Position numbers and translations under genes: made by a program. Positions 11,281 to 23,896 of a stretch of 64,000 nucleotides of DNA are shown one piece after another. The number at the start of each line of letters is the position of its first letter. Within the stretch, counting starts at the first letter, position 1. The DNA lies in assembly GCA_022432975.1 (NCBI GenBank), contig CM039506.1, forward strand, positions 17,620,121 through 17,684,120. The letters are read 5' to 3'. The notes beneath the pieces are model-generated. The model saw nothing but the letters and a program-made list of their open reading frames with translations, was not told the origin of the DNA and did not search any database. The DNA comes from Begonia masoniana (lineage: Eukaryota; Streptophyta; Magnoliopsida; Cucurbitales; Begoniaceae).

Positions 11281-13470
11281 ATATTGCTTTGAAATGTTTC
11301 TGAGAATTTTAGATGACTTGGTTGAAAGTTTGGTCGGAGCAATAGAGATTCCAGTTGGAGATTAGGTAGCCGACATTGGAGGGAGGTGCAAAGCCGCGAC
11401 TCGAAAAGGGATGGGTTGTGACCCAGACCCTATTTTGGGGGCGATTCAAATATTGGTCTCAATCGTTCTTGGGTCGTTTTGATGGCTACTTTGGATCCAA
11501 AATGGGCTTCTAACTCAATCATTTTTAGATCGTTTTTTTTAAGCCTAAAATTTTTGGATTCGATATATAGAATTACAATTCTAAATGTGTGATAATGTTA
11601 TGGATAGGGAGCAAAACTTAGGAAACTTATTTGGACTTCTTTGTCACTGGACTTCAGTAGATTTTTCTTGGGATTTGGATATTAGTAGGCTCAGATTGGG
11701 GTAGAGATTTAATTTTATGTACAATATATTCTTATTAAATACTTACTTTTAGCAAATATATTTAAAGTTGAGCATGTTCATTCTTTTAAATTTCTTTTAT
11801 TTATATGTTGTGGAAATTGGTAATATGAGAGTTGTATGTGTCATGTCCTTGAGTTTTGAATTCCTAAATCTGATCAGGTTATTTTGTGGCTTGCGATCGC
11901 TGAGTATCGCCTTCTTTTTATTTCCTATGACATATTCTGCTTGGAAGACTGTGAGTGGCTCTATTTTCACTAAAATCTTGTACAATAGAAATTTATTTTA
12001 CTTATATACTATTCTATGCTAAATTATTTTTATCATTTGTTCTATTGTACGATTTCTAACTCTTATATATAAAATGTGTTATCAAATTGACGTGCTCACT
12101 ATTTAAATAAAATGTTGCATGTAAAATTTAATCCCTACTGAATTTAGTCGACTCTCCCTTTAATAATTTATTGAGAGAGATTTGGATTTGACTGACGTAG
12201 GATTGAGCTCGACGATATTTTATTTCTTATTTTATTTTTTCTAAAATGTTTCTTGGCAAAGCCTTATTTTCATCTTAGGTCATTTCATTCTTTTGAAACG
12301 TGTTATATCATTTTTATTTAAATTTGCACACTTTATTGGACATATATTATCATGATGTCATTAATGTCACTATTGGACCTTGTATTAGCCTATTGGTAAT
12401 TAAACTCTGTCTATTTAATAAATTCTAATAAGAGTTCCGCTGCTATTTGGTGAAACTTAAAGTTAAGGATCAGACAATCTAGTCTGTTTTGAGCTGAGTC
12501 ATTTTTCGTTCTATCTTGAGTTGCTTTTGGGGCGTGACAATAGTCACGTAATATCTTGATAGCAAGAAAACTCAATCTTAGAGTTGGGAAAGGAGAAGAA
12601 TTTGTTAAGTGTGACGGTAATTCTTTCTTAACAATCAAATAGAGTTATAATATTATATTTACATCTCATGTTAAAACCAATAAGAACTGAGCCCATAAAT
12701 TTATTAAACTTGTTTTAGACATTTCATCATTAAGTTACATAGTAAGATATTATTATAAATAATATCTAAAAACATATATGCACATATATTTACCTTCAAA
12801 GAACATCTTATCTCTATCTCTCTCAACAATGTCCATAAAAAAAATTAGTTATATTCACTAAAAAATATACATAATAATTTGGTTAGGAAATCAAATAGTG
12901 AGGATACTATTTTACGTACCATTTCTACTTTGATTTATTTATAGTGAATTTTTTTTTTCTCTCTACTTGTAATTTTTACGGTTAGAATTTTCGTGTAAGT
13001 CTCACTGTTTATTCGTTATTTTTATTTTTTGAGTTTGCGTATGTCACTAAGTGTGCTATTCAATGATTTGTTCAAGTGATCAAGGTTTTTAACTAAGGGG
13101 ACCATAACATGCATATTTTACCTTTGAACTTTACATTACAAATGATTTTATGTACTATATGAATTTTCATAATGTCAGTTTGAATACTATTACTTAATGA
13201 GGTATTAGGCTCATGTTTGAACTTAAAAACATAAACTACTGAGAACAATATGAACAAGTTAAATAAAAATCTGCTTCCAAATCCAGTTTTTAAAGTACAC
13301 ACATAGATACGACCGATTGACGGTGCCCAGAAGAATTGCTACCACTTTACCATGTCATTACAATTAGAAAGCCAAAAACTATGCTTTGTTACAACCACTA
13401 ACCAAACTTTGATCAGTTTCAAAAGCATTGCTAATGAACTTTGGTAACTCTATTCGGAGTGGAGATGGCT
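11281..13470. other. AT-rich intergenic DNA and PERK 3' flank
   Basis: No gene, RNA or transposon ends recognised. It starts directly after the family A 3' LTR. The right end, about 13300-13470, should include the 3' UTR of the kinase gene. Confidence 0.5.
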
Positions 13471-16113
13471 TCAAGGACTGTTTGGGCGGCTTCCTTTGAT
13501 GCTCATTTCTTGGGAGTCGCTGCTCGAAGACGACGGGTTGAGCCCGTATTCGCTCGTCATTCCATACTCGCTGCTCGTGTATTCATTGCTGTTCAATGCC
13601 ACCTTCTTGAACTTCTTCATGTTTGCGCTGTACGAGCCTCCATCATAATCTGATGTGCTTGAGCTGAAGTATGAACTCTGGCCTGGTTTCACCCCCTCGT
13701 TTAGATCTTCGAGCGAAACATCTCCTTCCAGTGCCCTCACAATCTGTTTCACGACTTGAAAATTACAATTACGCGACAGGTTTTGTCTAGATGAATTTGA
13801 AATGGCTAAATGTAGACAAACTTTCTTAGTCGTTTTTTTTCATGGAATTGAATTTTGTTCTGGCTTGTTAACCTGGCTCATTTTTGGGCGCCTCCTTGCA
13901 GAATGTCGGACGCAAGCACCAGCGCAGGCGACCATTCGTGCCATTTCGTGATGCATAAAGTTTTGTTCCAATCGCGGATCGACCAACTCGTGGAAGTCTC
14001 CATCAGTCATTGCCTGAGCACAAAAAGGCCTTGCCTGCACATGGAAGAATTCGAAAGAATCGAAATTTTTAATATTTTCAAGTATTTTCATTAGGGTAAG
14101 AAAGAAAATGATGAAGATAGGGAGCAGAAAAGAGAGAGCTCCAACCCAGTCTACTAAGCTGTCCTCCATGACACCAGTGAGGTCCACCGGGCGCCTTCCG
14201 GTTATGAGTTCTAAGAGCATAACACCGTATGAGAAAACATCGGATTTCTCAGTTAGCTTTCCGCTTGATGCATATTCAGGAGCCAAGTATCTGCATAATT
14301 TGAAGAACTAAATCAAGAAGAAGCTCCATTCTAATTTCATCAGATCAATTAGATGATATCAATCAATCAAGTTCAATTTCCTGGCATATCTCCATAGAGG
14401 TTCATACTTGCTTACCCGAAAGTCCCCATGACACGAGTCGATACGTGAGTGCTGTTGTCTTGATTTAGCTTCGCCAATCCGAAATCAGCCACCTGAAGAG
14501 CGTTAAAAAGTTATAGTTTTGGCTTCGATCTATTACAGGTATTGAAATTCTCGAGGGGTTGATCGGTAACACGGGTTGGATGTACCTTGGCTTCAAAACT
14601 GTAATCGATAAGAATATTTGCAGATTTTATGTCTCGATGAATGATGCGCGGGTGACCTGAACGTATAATATGAAACATATTAATGCATGTAAGAGAGGGA
14701 ATTAGAGAGATTCATCAAACATATGTATGATTACAGTCTTCATGCAGGTAGGCAAGGCCTTTAGCAGACCCTAAAGCAATCTTGACTCTAGTAGCCCAAT
14801 CCATTGGAGGGCGATCCTTCCCTGAAATAAGAATTCATCAAGAAAAACTTGGGGAAGTGTTCATATGAGAATAACAGTCTAGTTAGCTAGAAGATTATTC
14901 AATAATCAGAGCATACCGTGAAGGTGGAATTCAAGGTTATTATTGGGAACAAATTCATAGACCAACATCTTTCTTCCACCGGCAATGCAATACCCGACGA
15001 GGGAGACGAGGTGTCGATGATGAACGCGGCTAATAATCTCGACCTCAGCCTGGAATTCCCGCTCGCCTTGACCACTTCCCAACTTAAGACTCTTCACTGC
15101 AATTTCCTTTCCATTTGGAAGGACACCTTTGTGGACATAGCCAAAGCCACCTTGACCCAAGAGGTTAGCCACTGAGAACCCTCCTGTTGCAGACACTAGC
15201 TCATCGTAAGTGAAGGTGCTCTTGTTGAAGCCAAGTGCCACAGTTGGGTGCGGAGGAGGCAAGGGCGGTCCTTGTGAGCCCGAGCCTGAGAAATTGGAGC
15301 TTAATTCACTGCTTAGATGGGGCGGCGGAGGCGGTGCTGCGGGTGGTGTCCATTCTCCGAAAACAGCACCAGGTGGAGTTTTAAGATTGGGAATCTGATT
15401 TTGTCCATAACCATTGTAGTATTCACCTCCTGTGTTCATGAAAATAAATGTTGAAAGGAGAAGAAACTCTCTTATTTGATGGATTATTCCACTAAAACAA
15501 AGGTTTATTGATTGATTATAGTACCCTTTTTGCCCCGAGACTGATCTCTGTAATACATTTGATCTCTACGTTTCTTCTTCTTTCTGCAGTATGAGAGGAA
15601 GAACAAAGCCACGATGAGAAGCAATAAACCTGCCCCTGCAGCCACTCCTATTATGATAGGCAACTTTTGGGACGATGAACTATCACTTGAAGAAGAGCTG
15701 GATGTTGACGACCCCGAGAGAGATTTGTGTGGAGGGGGTGGCGATGCATTCTTCGACGATGATGTTGGCGGAGGTGGAGATGGTGGTGGAGGGGGTGATG
15801 GCGTGGATGTCCCTTGTGGCGATGACGGTTGAGGAGGGGACGGCGGTGTATTAGTTGAGCTCTTCGGAGGTGGTGGCGATGGTGATGGTGGTGGTGTCGA
15901 TGGGGTCGATGATTCGTTCGGAGGTGGAGGAGACTCAGATTCAGGTGGAGGTGGAGATAGTGAGGGAGGGGTTGTCTCCTCCGGAGGGGGAGAAAGATCT
16001 GGTGGAGGCGGTGACGCTTCCACCGGAGGTGGCGATAATTCAGGTGGAGGCTGCGGTGGGGAAGGAGAAGAATCTGAAGGCGGAGATGGTGGAGATTCTG
16101 GCGAAGAAGCCAT
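13471..16113 (-). CDS. Proline-rich extensin-like receptor kinase (PERK)
   Basis: Eight coding exons on the minus strand: 16113-15525, 15429-14917, 14821-14735, 14656-14586, 14492-14416, 14290-14146, 14034-13873, 13743-13471. All introns are GT-AG and phases join to an open frame of 638 residues. Residues 1-150 are a Pro/Ser-rich wall-facing region (SPPPP-type repeats) without an obvious signal peptide, as is usual in PERKs. A transmembrane helix lies at about 151-175 followed by KKKKRR. The kinase runs about 281-560: G-loop GQGGFGYV (288-295), ATP lysine K309, HRD 403-405 with DIKSAN, DFG 423-425, and APE-type LAPE 448-451. HRD with arginine marks an RD kinase. The Ser-rich tail with a [10 protein letters not shown] motif resembles Arabidopsis PERK4-7. 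Expected role: plasma-membrane sensor linked to the cell wall. No defect is visible; it is the only host gene here. Confidence 0.95.
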
Positions 16114-16535
16114 TTAAGGAGCTTCAGACCAGTAAAATCAACGTCCAAAAGTAGAGGACAAACCCCACCGCTCCTCCGAACGGAACAAACCAGACCACCC
16201 TAAAAAAAAACGACAGCGCCATTAAAGAATCAGACATTTCACAGAGAAACAAAGGTGAGCAGAAAAATTACCTGATGGAGAAGGATACGAGTATTCTCAA
16301 AGAAAGCCTGCAAAAGGGAGAATGCAGAAACTAATAATACCGTCGACCGTACAATTACTTCTAACACCAACGGATCAACTCTTCGTGTCCTACGAACAAG
16401 GGAAACTTTTGTTCAAGCTTCTATTTTTAAACAAACCCTTCTCTTTCTCCACCTATATTTTTGCTACACCTTTGAAACACAGAAATTAGCTGACCCTTCT
16501 CGTTTCAGTCTCGTAAAAGTCATATATATAGACGT
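16114..16535 (-). promoter_or_regulatory. PERK 5' UTR, probable UTR intron and TATA box
   Basis: Upstream of the start codon a probable 72-nt intron runs from donor CAG|GTAATT (16271) to acceptor TTTTTTTTTAG (16200). A second acceptor-like TTTTGCAG ends at 16308 (reverse reading). A TATA-like element CTATATATATG lies at 16531-16521 on the minus strand, so transcription may start near 16490-16500. Assignments are by motif only. Confidence 0.5.
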
Positions 16536-17204
16536 ACATTTGAGTATGACAAACAGCCTCAACCCCCCATCAGAGAAGCCAAAGCTTGGTTGCAGGTTGC
16601 ATTAGCAGTTGTCTTAGTTTCTTGCTTATACTTATTTTATGAGTACTTTCCGGGACTAGTACAATGTATCAGCAAAACGTCACTTTTGTTATAATTGAAA
16701 AATCCCGGAAAAAACTAAGGGAAATTACCAAAAACAACCACAAAGTATCGATTTTTTTCAATTCCAACCACGAAGTATTAATTTTAACAATTTAAACCAC
16801 GACGTATCGAAAAAGTGCCAAAAACGACCACGCCGGACGGACGCAAAAAACCGCCGTCCGTCCGGGTCACTGTTCATGTGAACAGTGCGGACGGACGGTA
16901 AAAATACCGTCCGTCCGGGTCACTGTTGACGTGAACAGTGACCTTTTTACGTTCGTTTTTCTCCGTTTTATAAATTAATTTTTAAAAAATACTAAACGAT
17001 ATTAGATTTAGTTAAAATTTTTATCACATATTCCCAAAGTTATGAGAAGATAATTGGAAAAGTTTCGTGATTTTACAATACTTATATGATTTATTATAAT
17101 TTGTTTACGTATGTTTTATAAAATAAATATCTAAAATTATAATAAATCGTACAAGTGTTAGCAAACCACGAAAATTTTAAATTTGTTTTTTCTCCGTTTT
17201 ATAA

Positions 17205-19442
17205 ATTAATTTTTAAAAAATAGTAAACGATATTGGATTTAGTTAAAATTTTTATCATATATTCACCACGTTATGAGAAGATAATCTGAAACATTTCGTG
17301 ATTTTCTAACACTTGTACGATTTATTATAATTTTAGTTATTTATTTTATAAAACATATGTAAAACAATTATAATAAATCATATAAGTATTTTAAAATCAC
17401 GAAACTTTTCCGATTATCTTCTCATATTGTTGGAAATATGTGATAAAAATTTTAACTAAATCCAATATCGTTTAGTATTTTTTAAAATTAATTTATAAAA
17501 CGGAGAAAAACGAACGTAAAAAGGTCACTGTTCACGTGAACAGTGACCCGGACGGACGGCGGTTTTTTGCGTCCGTCCGGCGTGGTCGTTTTTGGCACTT
17601 TTTCGATACGTCGTGGTTTAAATTGTTAAAAATAATACTTTGTGGTTGGAATTGAAAAAAACCGATACTTTGTGGTTGTTTTTGGTAATTTTCCTAAATT
17701 GAAATACCTCTGGTCGATCTCATACAATGGTGTATTTCAGAGAGAGACGCTTAGCTAAGAGGACCTCTCTATGTAGGTTTTTTTTGATATCTATATTCTT
17801 CCATCAAGAAAATAATAAAGAAACTAAGTGGGAAGTTTCTTTCGTCGAAACTATCAAAAAAACCTGACCAAATGTGTAATAAACTAGACTATCAATGGAA
17901 AAACCAGATTAAAAGACAGTTATTGTCAAACTGTCTGCAACAACTTCTCTATGGAAGATTAGATTTAGTGTTATATTTACCTCAAATTTCTTTAGAAGAA
18001 GATATAAGGGAGGTCAAGAAAATGATTATTGACCGTGAACAGTACCATTTAATTTGTTTTTTTTGCTGTTTTATAAATTAATTTTTAAAAATAGTAAACG
18101 ATATTGGATTTAGTTAAATTTTTATCATATATTCACCACGTTATGAGAAGATAATCTGAAACATTTCGTGATTTTCTAACACTTGTACGATTTATTATAA
18201 TTTTAGTTATTTATTTTATAAAACATATGTAAAACAATTATAATAAATCATATAAGTATTTTAAAATCACGAAACTTTTCCGATTATCTTCTCATAACGT
18301 TGGAAATATGTGATAAAAATTTTAACTAAATCCAATATCGTTTAGTATTTTTTTAAAATTAATTTATAAAACGGAGAAAAACGAACGTAAAAAGGTCACT
18401 GTTCACGTGAACAGTGACCCGGACGGACGGCGGTTTTTTGCGTCCGTCCGGCGTGGTCGTTTTTGGCACTTTTTCGATACGTCGTGGTTTAAATTGTTAA
18501 AAATAATACTTTGTGGTTGGAATTGAAAAAAACCGATACTTTGTGGTTGTTTTTGGTAATTTTCCTAAATTGAAATACCTCTGGTCGATCTCATACAATG
18601 GTGTATTTTCAGAGAGAGACGCTTAGCTAAGAGGACCTCTCTATGTAGGTTTTTTTTTATATCTATATTCTTCCATCAAGAAAATAAATAAAGAAATTAA
18701 GTGGGAAGTTTCTTTCGTCGAAACTATCAAAAAAACCTGACCAAATGTGTAATAAACTAGACTATCAATGGAAAAACCAGATTAAAAGACAGTTATTGTC
18801 AAACTGTCTGCAACAACTTCTCTATGGAAGATTAGATTTAGTGTTATATTTACCTCAAATTTCTTTAGAAGAAGATATAAGGGAGGTCAAAGAAAATGAT
18901 TATTGACCGTGAACAGTACCCATTTAATTTTTTTTTTTTTGCTGTTTTATAAATTAATTTTTAAAAAATAGTAAACGATATTGGATTTAGTTAACATTTT
19001 TATCACATATTCACCACGTTATGAGAAGATAATCTAAAACTTTCGTGATTTTCTAACACTTGTACGATTTATTATAATTTTAGTTATTTATTTTATAAAA
19101 CATACATAAAAACATTATAATAAATCATATAAGTATTTTAAAATCACGAAACTTTTCCGATTATCTTCTCATAACGTTGAAAATATGTGATAAAAATTTT
19201 AACTAAATCCAATATCATTTATTATTTTTTAAAATTTAATTTATAAAACGGAGAAAAACGAACGTAAAAAGGTCACTGTTCACGTGAACAGTGACCCGGA
19301 CAGACGGCGGTTTTTTGCGTCCGTCCGGTGTGGTCGTTTTTGGAACTTTTTCGATACGTCGTGGTTTAAATTGTTAAAAATAATACTTCGTGGTTGGAAT
19401 TGAAAAAAACCGATACTTTATGGTTGTTTTTGGTAATTTTCC
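17205..19442. repeat. 871-bp tandem repeat inside the Mutator-like element, about 2.5 copies
   Basis: The landmark GAAATACCTCTGG occurs at 17701 and 18572, spacing 871. Each unit joins about 490 bp of right-TIR sequence with about 370 bp of unrelated sequence (17696-18065; 18567-18925). The third copy ends at the element terminus after the TIR part. Confidence 0.85.
17872..18081 (+). other. Possible captured sequence with short open frame
   Basis: The non-TIR portion of the 871-bp unit contains an open stretch of 69 codons (including LLYGRLDLVLYLPQISLEED). The second copy (18743-18930) has an extra base in GGTCAAAGAAAATG that breaks the frame. I do not recognise the protein. It may be a host fragment captured by the element or just a chance frame. 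Confidence 0.3.
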
Positions 19443-19562
19443 AAAAACTAATAAGAAACACATATTTAAGTGAAATTTTTTAACCATTTAAAAATCATAA
19501 GTGGAAAAGAAAAACTTCACGGACAAAAATTGAAGTACAAAATAATTTTACAATTCAATTAT

Positions 19563-20277
19563 AATAAATAGGATAAAGATCAAATAAAATACTAAACTAT
19601 TAAGTATTTTTCAATTTAAATATTGAACAATTTTTTTCTTCAATTCGAAAATCGAACTATGAGATTTTTTCAATTCAAACACCGAATAATTTTTTTCGTC
19701 AATTCAAACATCAAACTATGCACTGTTAGTAAATCGAAATAGTATAAAAATATCTCAGGAAATGAAATCTCTAATTTAATGTTCGATTTATCCCAGGAAA
19801 TCAAACTAGTCTGAATTAGGTTATGCAAAGAATCTTAAACTTTTGGCTTTATAATTAACTGCCATTACTCTGCTCTTATTTGAATTCTCCATTTTTTGTG
19901 TTTCCTTGAAGTTGTTCATGTCTTCCAAACCAATCAAAAAAAGTAGAAGCCGGCTCAACCCCTATGGCTCATTTTTAACTTCAACTACATAACTATTTCC
20001 TCTTCGTTTAGTAGAATGCAAATAATAGCAGAGTAATTGCAGTCCATTACAAAGCCAAAAGTTTAAGATTCTTTGCATATCCTAATTCAGACTGGTTCGA
20101 TTTCTTGGGTAAATCGAACGATAAATTAGGGATTTCATTTTCTGGGTATTTTTAAACTGAGTTGATTTCCTAACAGTGCATAGTTTGATGTTTGAATTGG
20201 TGAAATTTTTTTTTCAGTGTTTGAATTGAAAAACACCTCATAATTTATTGTTTTATTTGATCTTTACCCTAATAAAT
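19563..20277. mobile_element. Foldback element with about 300-bp inverted arms
   Basis: The left arm begins near 19563 (AATAGGATAAAGATCAAATAAAA) and the right arm ends near 20277 with its complement. Matching blocks continue inward, including TGCAAAGAATCTTAAACTTTTGGCTTT (in part) and its inverse around 20055-20080. The central loop, about 19885-20020, has no clear coding content. Target duplication not resolved. Similar in shape to non-autonomous DNA elements; superfamily unknown. Confidence 0.65.
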
Positions 20278-20279
20278 AT

Positions 20280-21447
20280 TGTCACCACTTTGAGGTGGGC
20301 CAAACAAAAATGCCGGGTCGAATGACCAGAACCTCGGAGAGGACCCGATCATCTGGCCAAGGTTTGGTTCACAGCAGAAGACTTGAATACAAATCAAAAC
20401 CATAGGTCTCTATAGTAATTACAAATATAATAATATAATGAATAAAACAATAGGTCTGCAAGGTCTAAACATCAAAGTTCAAATCTTGTTAAATCTCAAA
20501 CGAGCCTAACTTAAGTTTTTATAAATTAATGCAATGCAATGAAAAAAGTATAAAACTCTCACTTTGACGATGATCACACTTCTTACATATAGGAGCAACA
20601 ACCTCAAGTACCGGCTCGTAGTCTACAAGCTGGTTCGAGCCTAAAAAAAAACTTATGAAACACCTTAGCGATGAAAATTCTTTAAATAAAAGACTATGCA
20701 GTCAACTAGAGCCCGAATCCACCATGGGTCGATCTGCCTTGGCAAAGGTTGACCTTGTTCCTCTTAGGTTTCCACCATAGGTCAATCGTCGACTCTAGCA
20801 GTCGATACTTCGGGACAGAAGTGGACATCTTGACCATAGGGTTGACCCTATTCCTCTCAAGTTTTGACAGGGGTCGATCGGGCTCAAAATTTGTTGACCC
20901 TTCAGGTGTTGACCTACCTCCCAAGAGGTCGACACCTGATCTACTTTATTTCTAGCAGGGTTTACCATTGCCCAGTAACTGTCGACCGCTGCAACAATTT
21001 CCATCAAAGCAAAATCGTGAAACTTGTCTCCTTTCGCAAACAAGAGATTCGAGTTTCCAAACTCGAATATGAACCAATAACAAACCCTAAATTTCAAACT
21101 TGAAAACGGAAGAGAGAAATCAACTTACCCTTGAACTTACTTCACACGATTCCTTTCGGAATTAATATTATAAAATAATATTTATATTTGATTAAAATTA
21201 TGTAAATTCTTATTAGATCAAACTACGAGCATTCAATAATTTACTCAAAGTAATTCCAATTTACCAAACTTTATTTGTTTAAATTTAACCATGCAATAAC
21301 TTCCAAATTTATTGATTTGACCAATTTACCAAAAAAAGGAACGTGGCCACGAAATGACAAAATGAGTCAACACATGACACGTTGACGGACAATAATGTAA
21401 AAAGTTGACACGTGAAATTTAATTATTAGAAAAATACTAGGTTTTAC
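20280..21447 (-). mobile_element. LTR of a minus-strand chromovirus remnant
   Basis: Starts TGTCACCACTTTG and extends to about 21447, where CTTCCTCCTCTCCTTAAA reads on the minus strand as a polypurine tract. Pol-derived sequence follows to the right. The region 20700-20960 is rich in GGTCGAT/GTCGAC motifs. The second LTR is not in the window, so the element is truncated. Confidence 0.6.
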
Positions 21448-21606
21448 TTCCTCCTCTCCTTAAAGGAATTTGGTCCACGAAATACAATACAATCTAAGGG
21501 GAGACCATCAAACAAGTGGGGATACTTTTGAATCATCTCAAACTCGATCTCCCAGATAGCTTCCCGCTCAATATGATCATTATGCAGCACACAAACCAAG
21601 AAAAAA
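21448..21606 (-). pseudogene. C-terminal pol fragment with chromodomain-like end
   Basis: On the minus strand the translation reads VCVLHNDHIEREAIWEIEFEM then IQKYPHLF, which matches the usual end of the chromodomain in plant chromovirus integrases (compare [18 protein letters not shown] in the intact element at 35237). Everything upstream of this has been replaced by the LTR starting at 21607. Confidence 0.6.
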
Positions 21607-22962
21607 TGTAACACCCAGAAATTTTCCTTAACGAACGTAGCCCTAGTTAGGGTGTATCATAAGGATTTAACATTTATCCTAGTGTTCTCCTAGGTTATTG
21701 AAGGGAAAGTGAATTGAAAGAGGAGTTGAGAGAAAACACTAGGTTAGAATAGTTAGATTTTGAGTGGTTGAAATAAATGGGAAGTTTTATTGGTTAAATG
21801 CAATGTGGAGGATGTTATGAGAGAAAGAAGGAAGGGGAAGTGACATTTACGTTGGTAAAGAAGAGAAAAGGGGAATGAGTGGTTAATTTATAAAATAAGA
21901 AAGTTTGGTGGAAAAAAATTAAAAGAAGGTAAAAGAAATATTAAGAAAAGAACTTAAATGATGATGTTTGAAAAGTCAAATTGTCAATTTCAAAAGGTGA
22001 GAACCACGTTGGAAACAAAATGAGAGAGAGTGAAGCTTTACTTTTCTACCTTGGAGAGAAAGAAAGGAAAAGTGAAAAAGTAGTGGAACCAACTCTCCCA
22101 CGTGACAACCACACACACTACCTTGGTAGATTTTTTGATCTTATCCATTAAAAAGATAGAAATGTGAGGAATAATTTTATGGAGAGAAAAACCTCATCAG
22201 AAGCAAAACCACGAAAACTCTTTTCCCATTTGCTGTAAACCTAATCCCACGAGAAGTTTTCTTCTTTTTCTCAAGAAATCAAAGGTAAGAAAAAGTTGGT
22301 TTTATTTTATGAGGTATATGGTTGAAAATTTATTGAAATATATATTGATTAGTGTTGAGTTGTGAGTGCTTGATGTATGGGGTTGTGATGCACGATTCTG
22401 GAGGGAGGGGATTTTATTCTTTTCCTGTTGTTTGAAGTTTGAATGAACTATTATGCATGACTATGAATAAAAGGAGATGATGAATAGTTACAAACGGTGG
22501 AATTGTAAGGCGTTCGGGTTTGTTGATCAATGTGGCCGATTCTGTGTTGGTGATTTTCGATTGGCCATGTTGATTGGTTATTAAGTTTGATTAATGCAAT
22601 GGATTTTAGACGTGTATAGGTTTACGGAATGAGGTGGAACGTCTAAATCCAATGAGAAACGAGTAAGTTATGACCGATTGAAATTTGGATAGTGAAAATG
22701 GATGAAATTCAGGATTTTGTATTTTGGATGTTTAGAGTTAGCTAGTTGTTGAGTAAATGATCCTTAGGTTTAGTTGTATGCTTACTAAGCTATTTTCTTC
22801 TTATATATATGTTAGGTTAGCGAGCGAGTATTTGGACTAAGCAAAGTAAGCAAGCCCGTACGGAGAATCCAGGTAAGTAGAGGTTGTTTGTGATTGTGCC
22901 CTCGGGCCTACACCATATAATGGTTGGGATTGCTTGATTGTTTGTTTGTTTGTGTTTTGTTT
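21607..22962 (+). mobile_element. LTR fragment, family D-related, forward
   Basis: Begins TGTAACACCCAGAAATTTTCC and resembles the start of the solo LTR at 45335. It contains CCAG|GTAAGT (donor at 22873) and GGGCCTACACCATATAA (22905-22920). It stops at 22962, where the reverse-oriented family D element begins; the remainder is absent. Confidence 0.7.
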
Positions 22963-23896
22963 TGTAACGCCCCGAACCCGCCCCGGCTCGGTGCGCTACG
23001 TTTGCAAACCGATCCCGCGTTTAAAATATAATTTAAAACTAATTTTAGTAAATTTTTACAACTCGTTTTCGGATTTTTCGAACCCTCGAAATTTATTGGA
23101 AAACGGACCCAAAATACGTTTAAAATACATCAAAGAAATGTCGGGTCAAAACATTTTAGAAATAGGAAAAATTTGAAAAAAAATGAAAAACAGGCTCAAA
23201 GGGCGCTGGGCGCGCGCTGGGCCCGCGCTGGGCGCGCGCTGCGCGCTGGGGCGCGCCTGTGCGCCCCACCGCGACCGCTCGTGGTCCGAGGCCCGACCGA
23301 TCGGGCCTCCTCGGGTTTTCTCGACCCAAAACACATAAAAACCTTCTATTTTGACCCCTTTTGACCTTTCCCTACTTTTCCTCATATTTCTCCACCCCGA
23401 ACACCTCCAAAATTCACGAAACTTTAACCATACCTCCCCGACACTCGAACCTTCAATTCTCGTAAAAATTTTAGAAAACCGACTTCAACCGAATATAAAT
23501 AAAATAGCGACCTTAAACCCGACGTCGTTTGTTTTAAAATCAATATGGACGGCATAACGCCTAAATCCTTTAAAACCAAAACCTGCAATATAAAACCCGA
23601 GAATATATAGTTTAAATCCTCAAAATACCACCACCATTACTCAACAACCCAACGACTCGAAATCTTTAAAAATTCATTACGAAAACCTTTATAAAAACAA
23701 CGTGCCGACACATATCAAATCTCCCAGTCACCAACTAGATATATCAAAAATACCAAAATAATAATCATCACTCACAACCCTCCGAAGACCATGATCGAGA
23801 CGCCCCGACAACTGCCTGCACCTGCATGCCCTGTACATCACCAACTGCGCTCCCATTCTAGCTTCCTTAGACCCTCACCTGTACTTTTGTCTACAC

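Larger units (their letters stand above)
16719..19442. mobile_element. Mutator-like element with long TIRs and internal tandem duplication
   Basis: The ends are complementary (GGGAAATTACCAAAAACAAC at left; GTTTTTGGTAATTTTCC at right) and the similarity continues inward for roughly 400 bp. The outer ends are flanked by identical 9-bp sequences AAAAACTAA (16710-16718 and 19443-19451), the duplication size of Mutator superfamily elements. Near each end are CACTGTTCACGTGAACAGTG and GGACGGACGG motifs. No transposase is present, so it is non-autonomous. The right-end sequence also occurs internally at about 17695 and 18566. Confidence 0.85.

Noticed and set aside
11768..12022. 84-codon hydrophobic open frame in the intergenic region
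   Set aside because: AT-rich chance frame with no recognisable family, no supporting splice or regulatory context.
13441..14311. Plus-strand open frames over the kinase exons
   Set aside because: They are antisense to well-supported spliced exons.
15614..16154. Glycine- or acid-rich open frames opposite the PERK exon
   Set aside because: Antisense shadows of the proline-rich coding exon.
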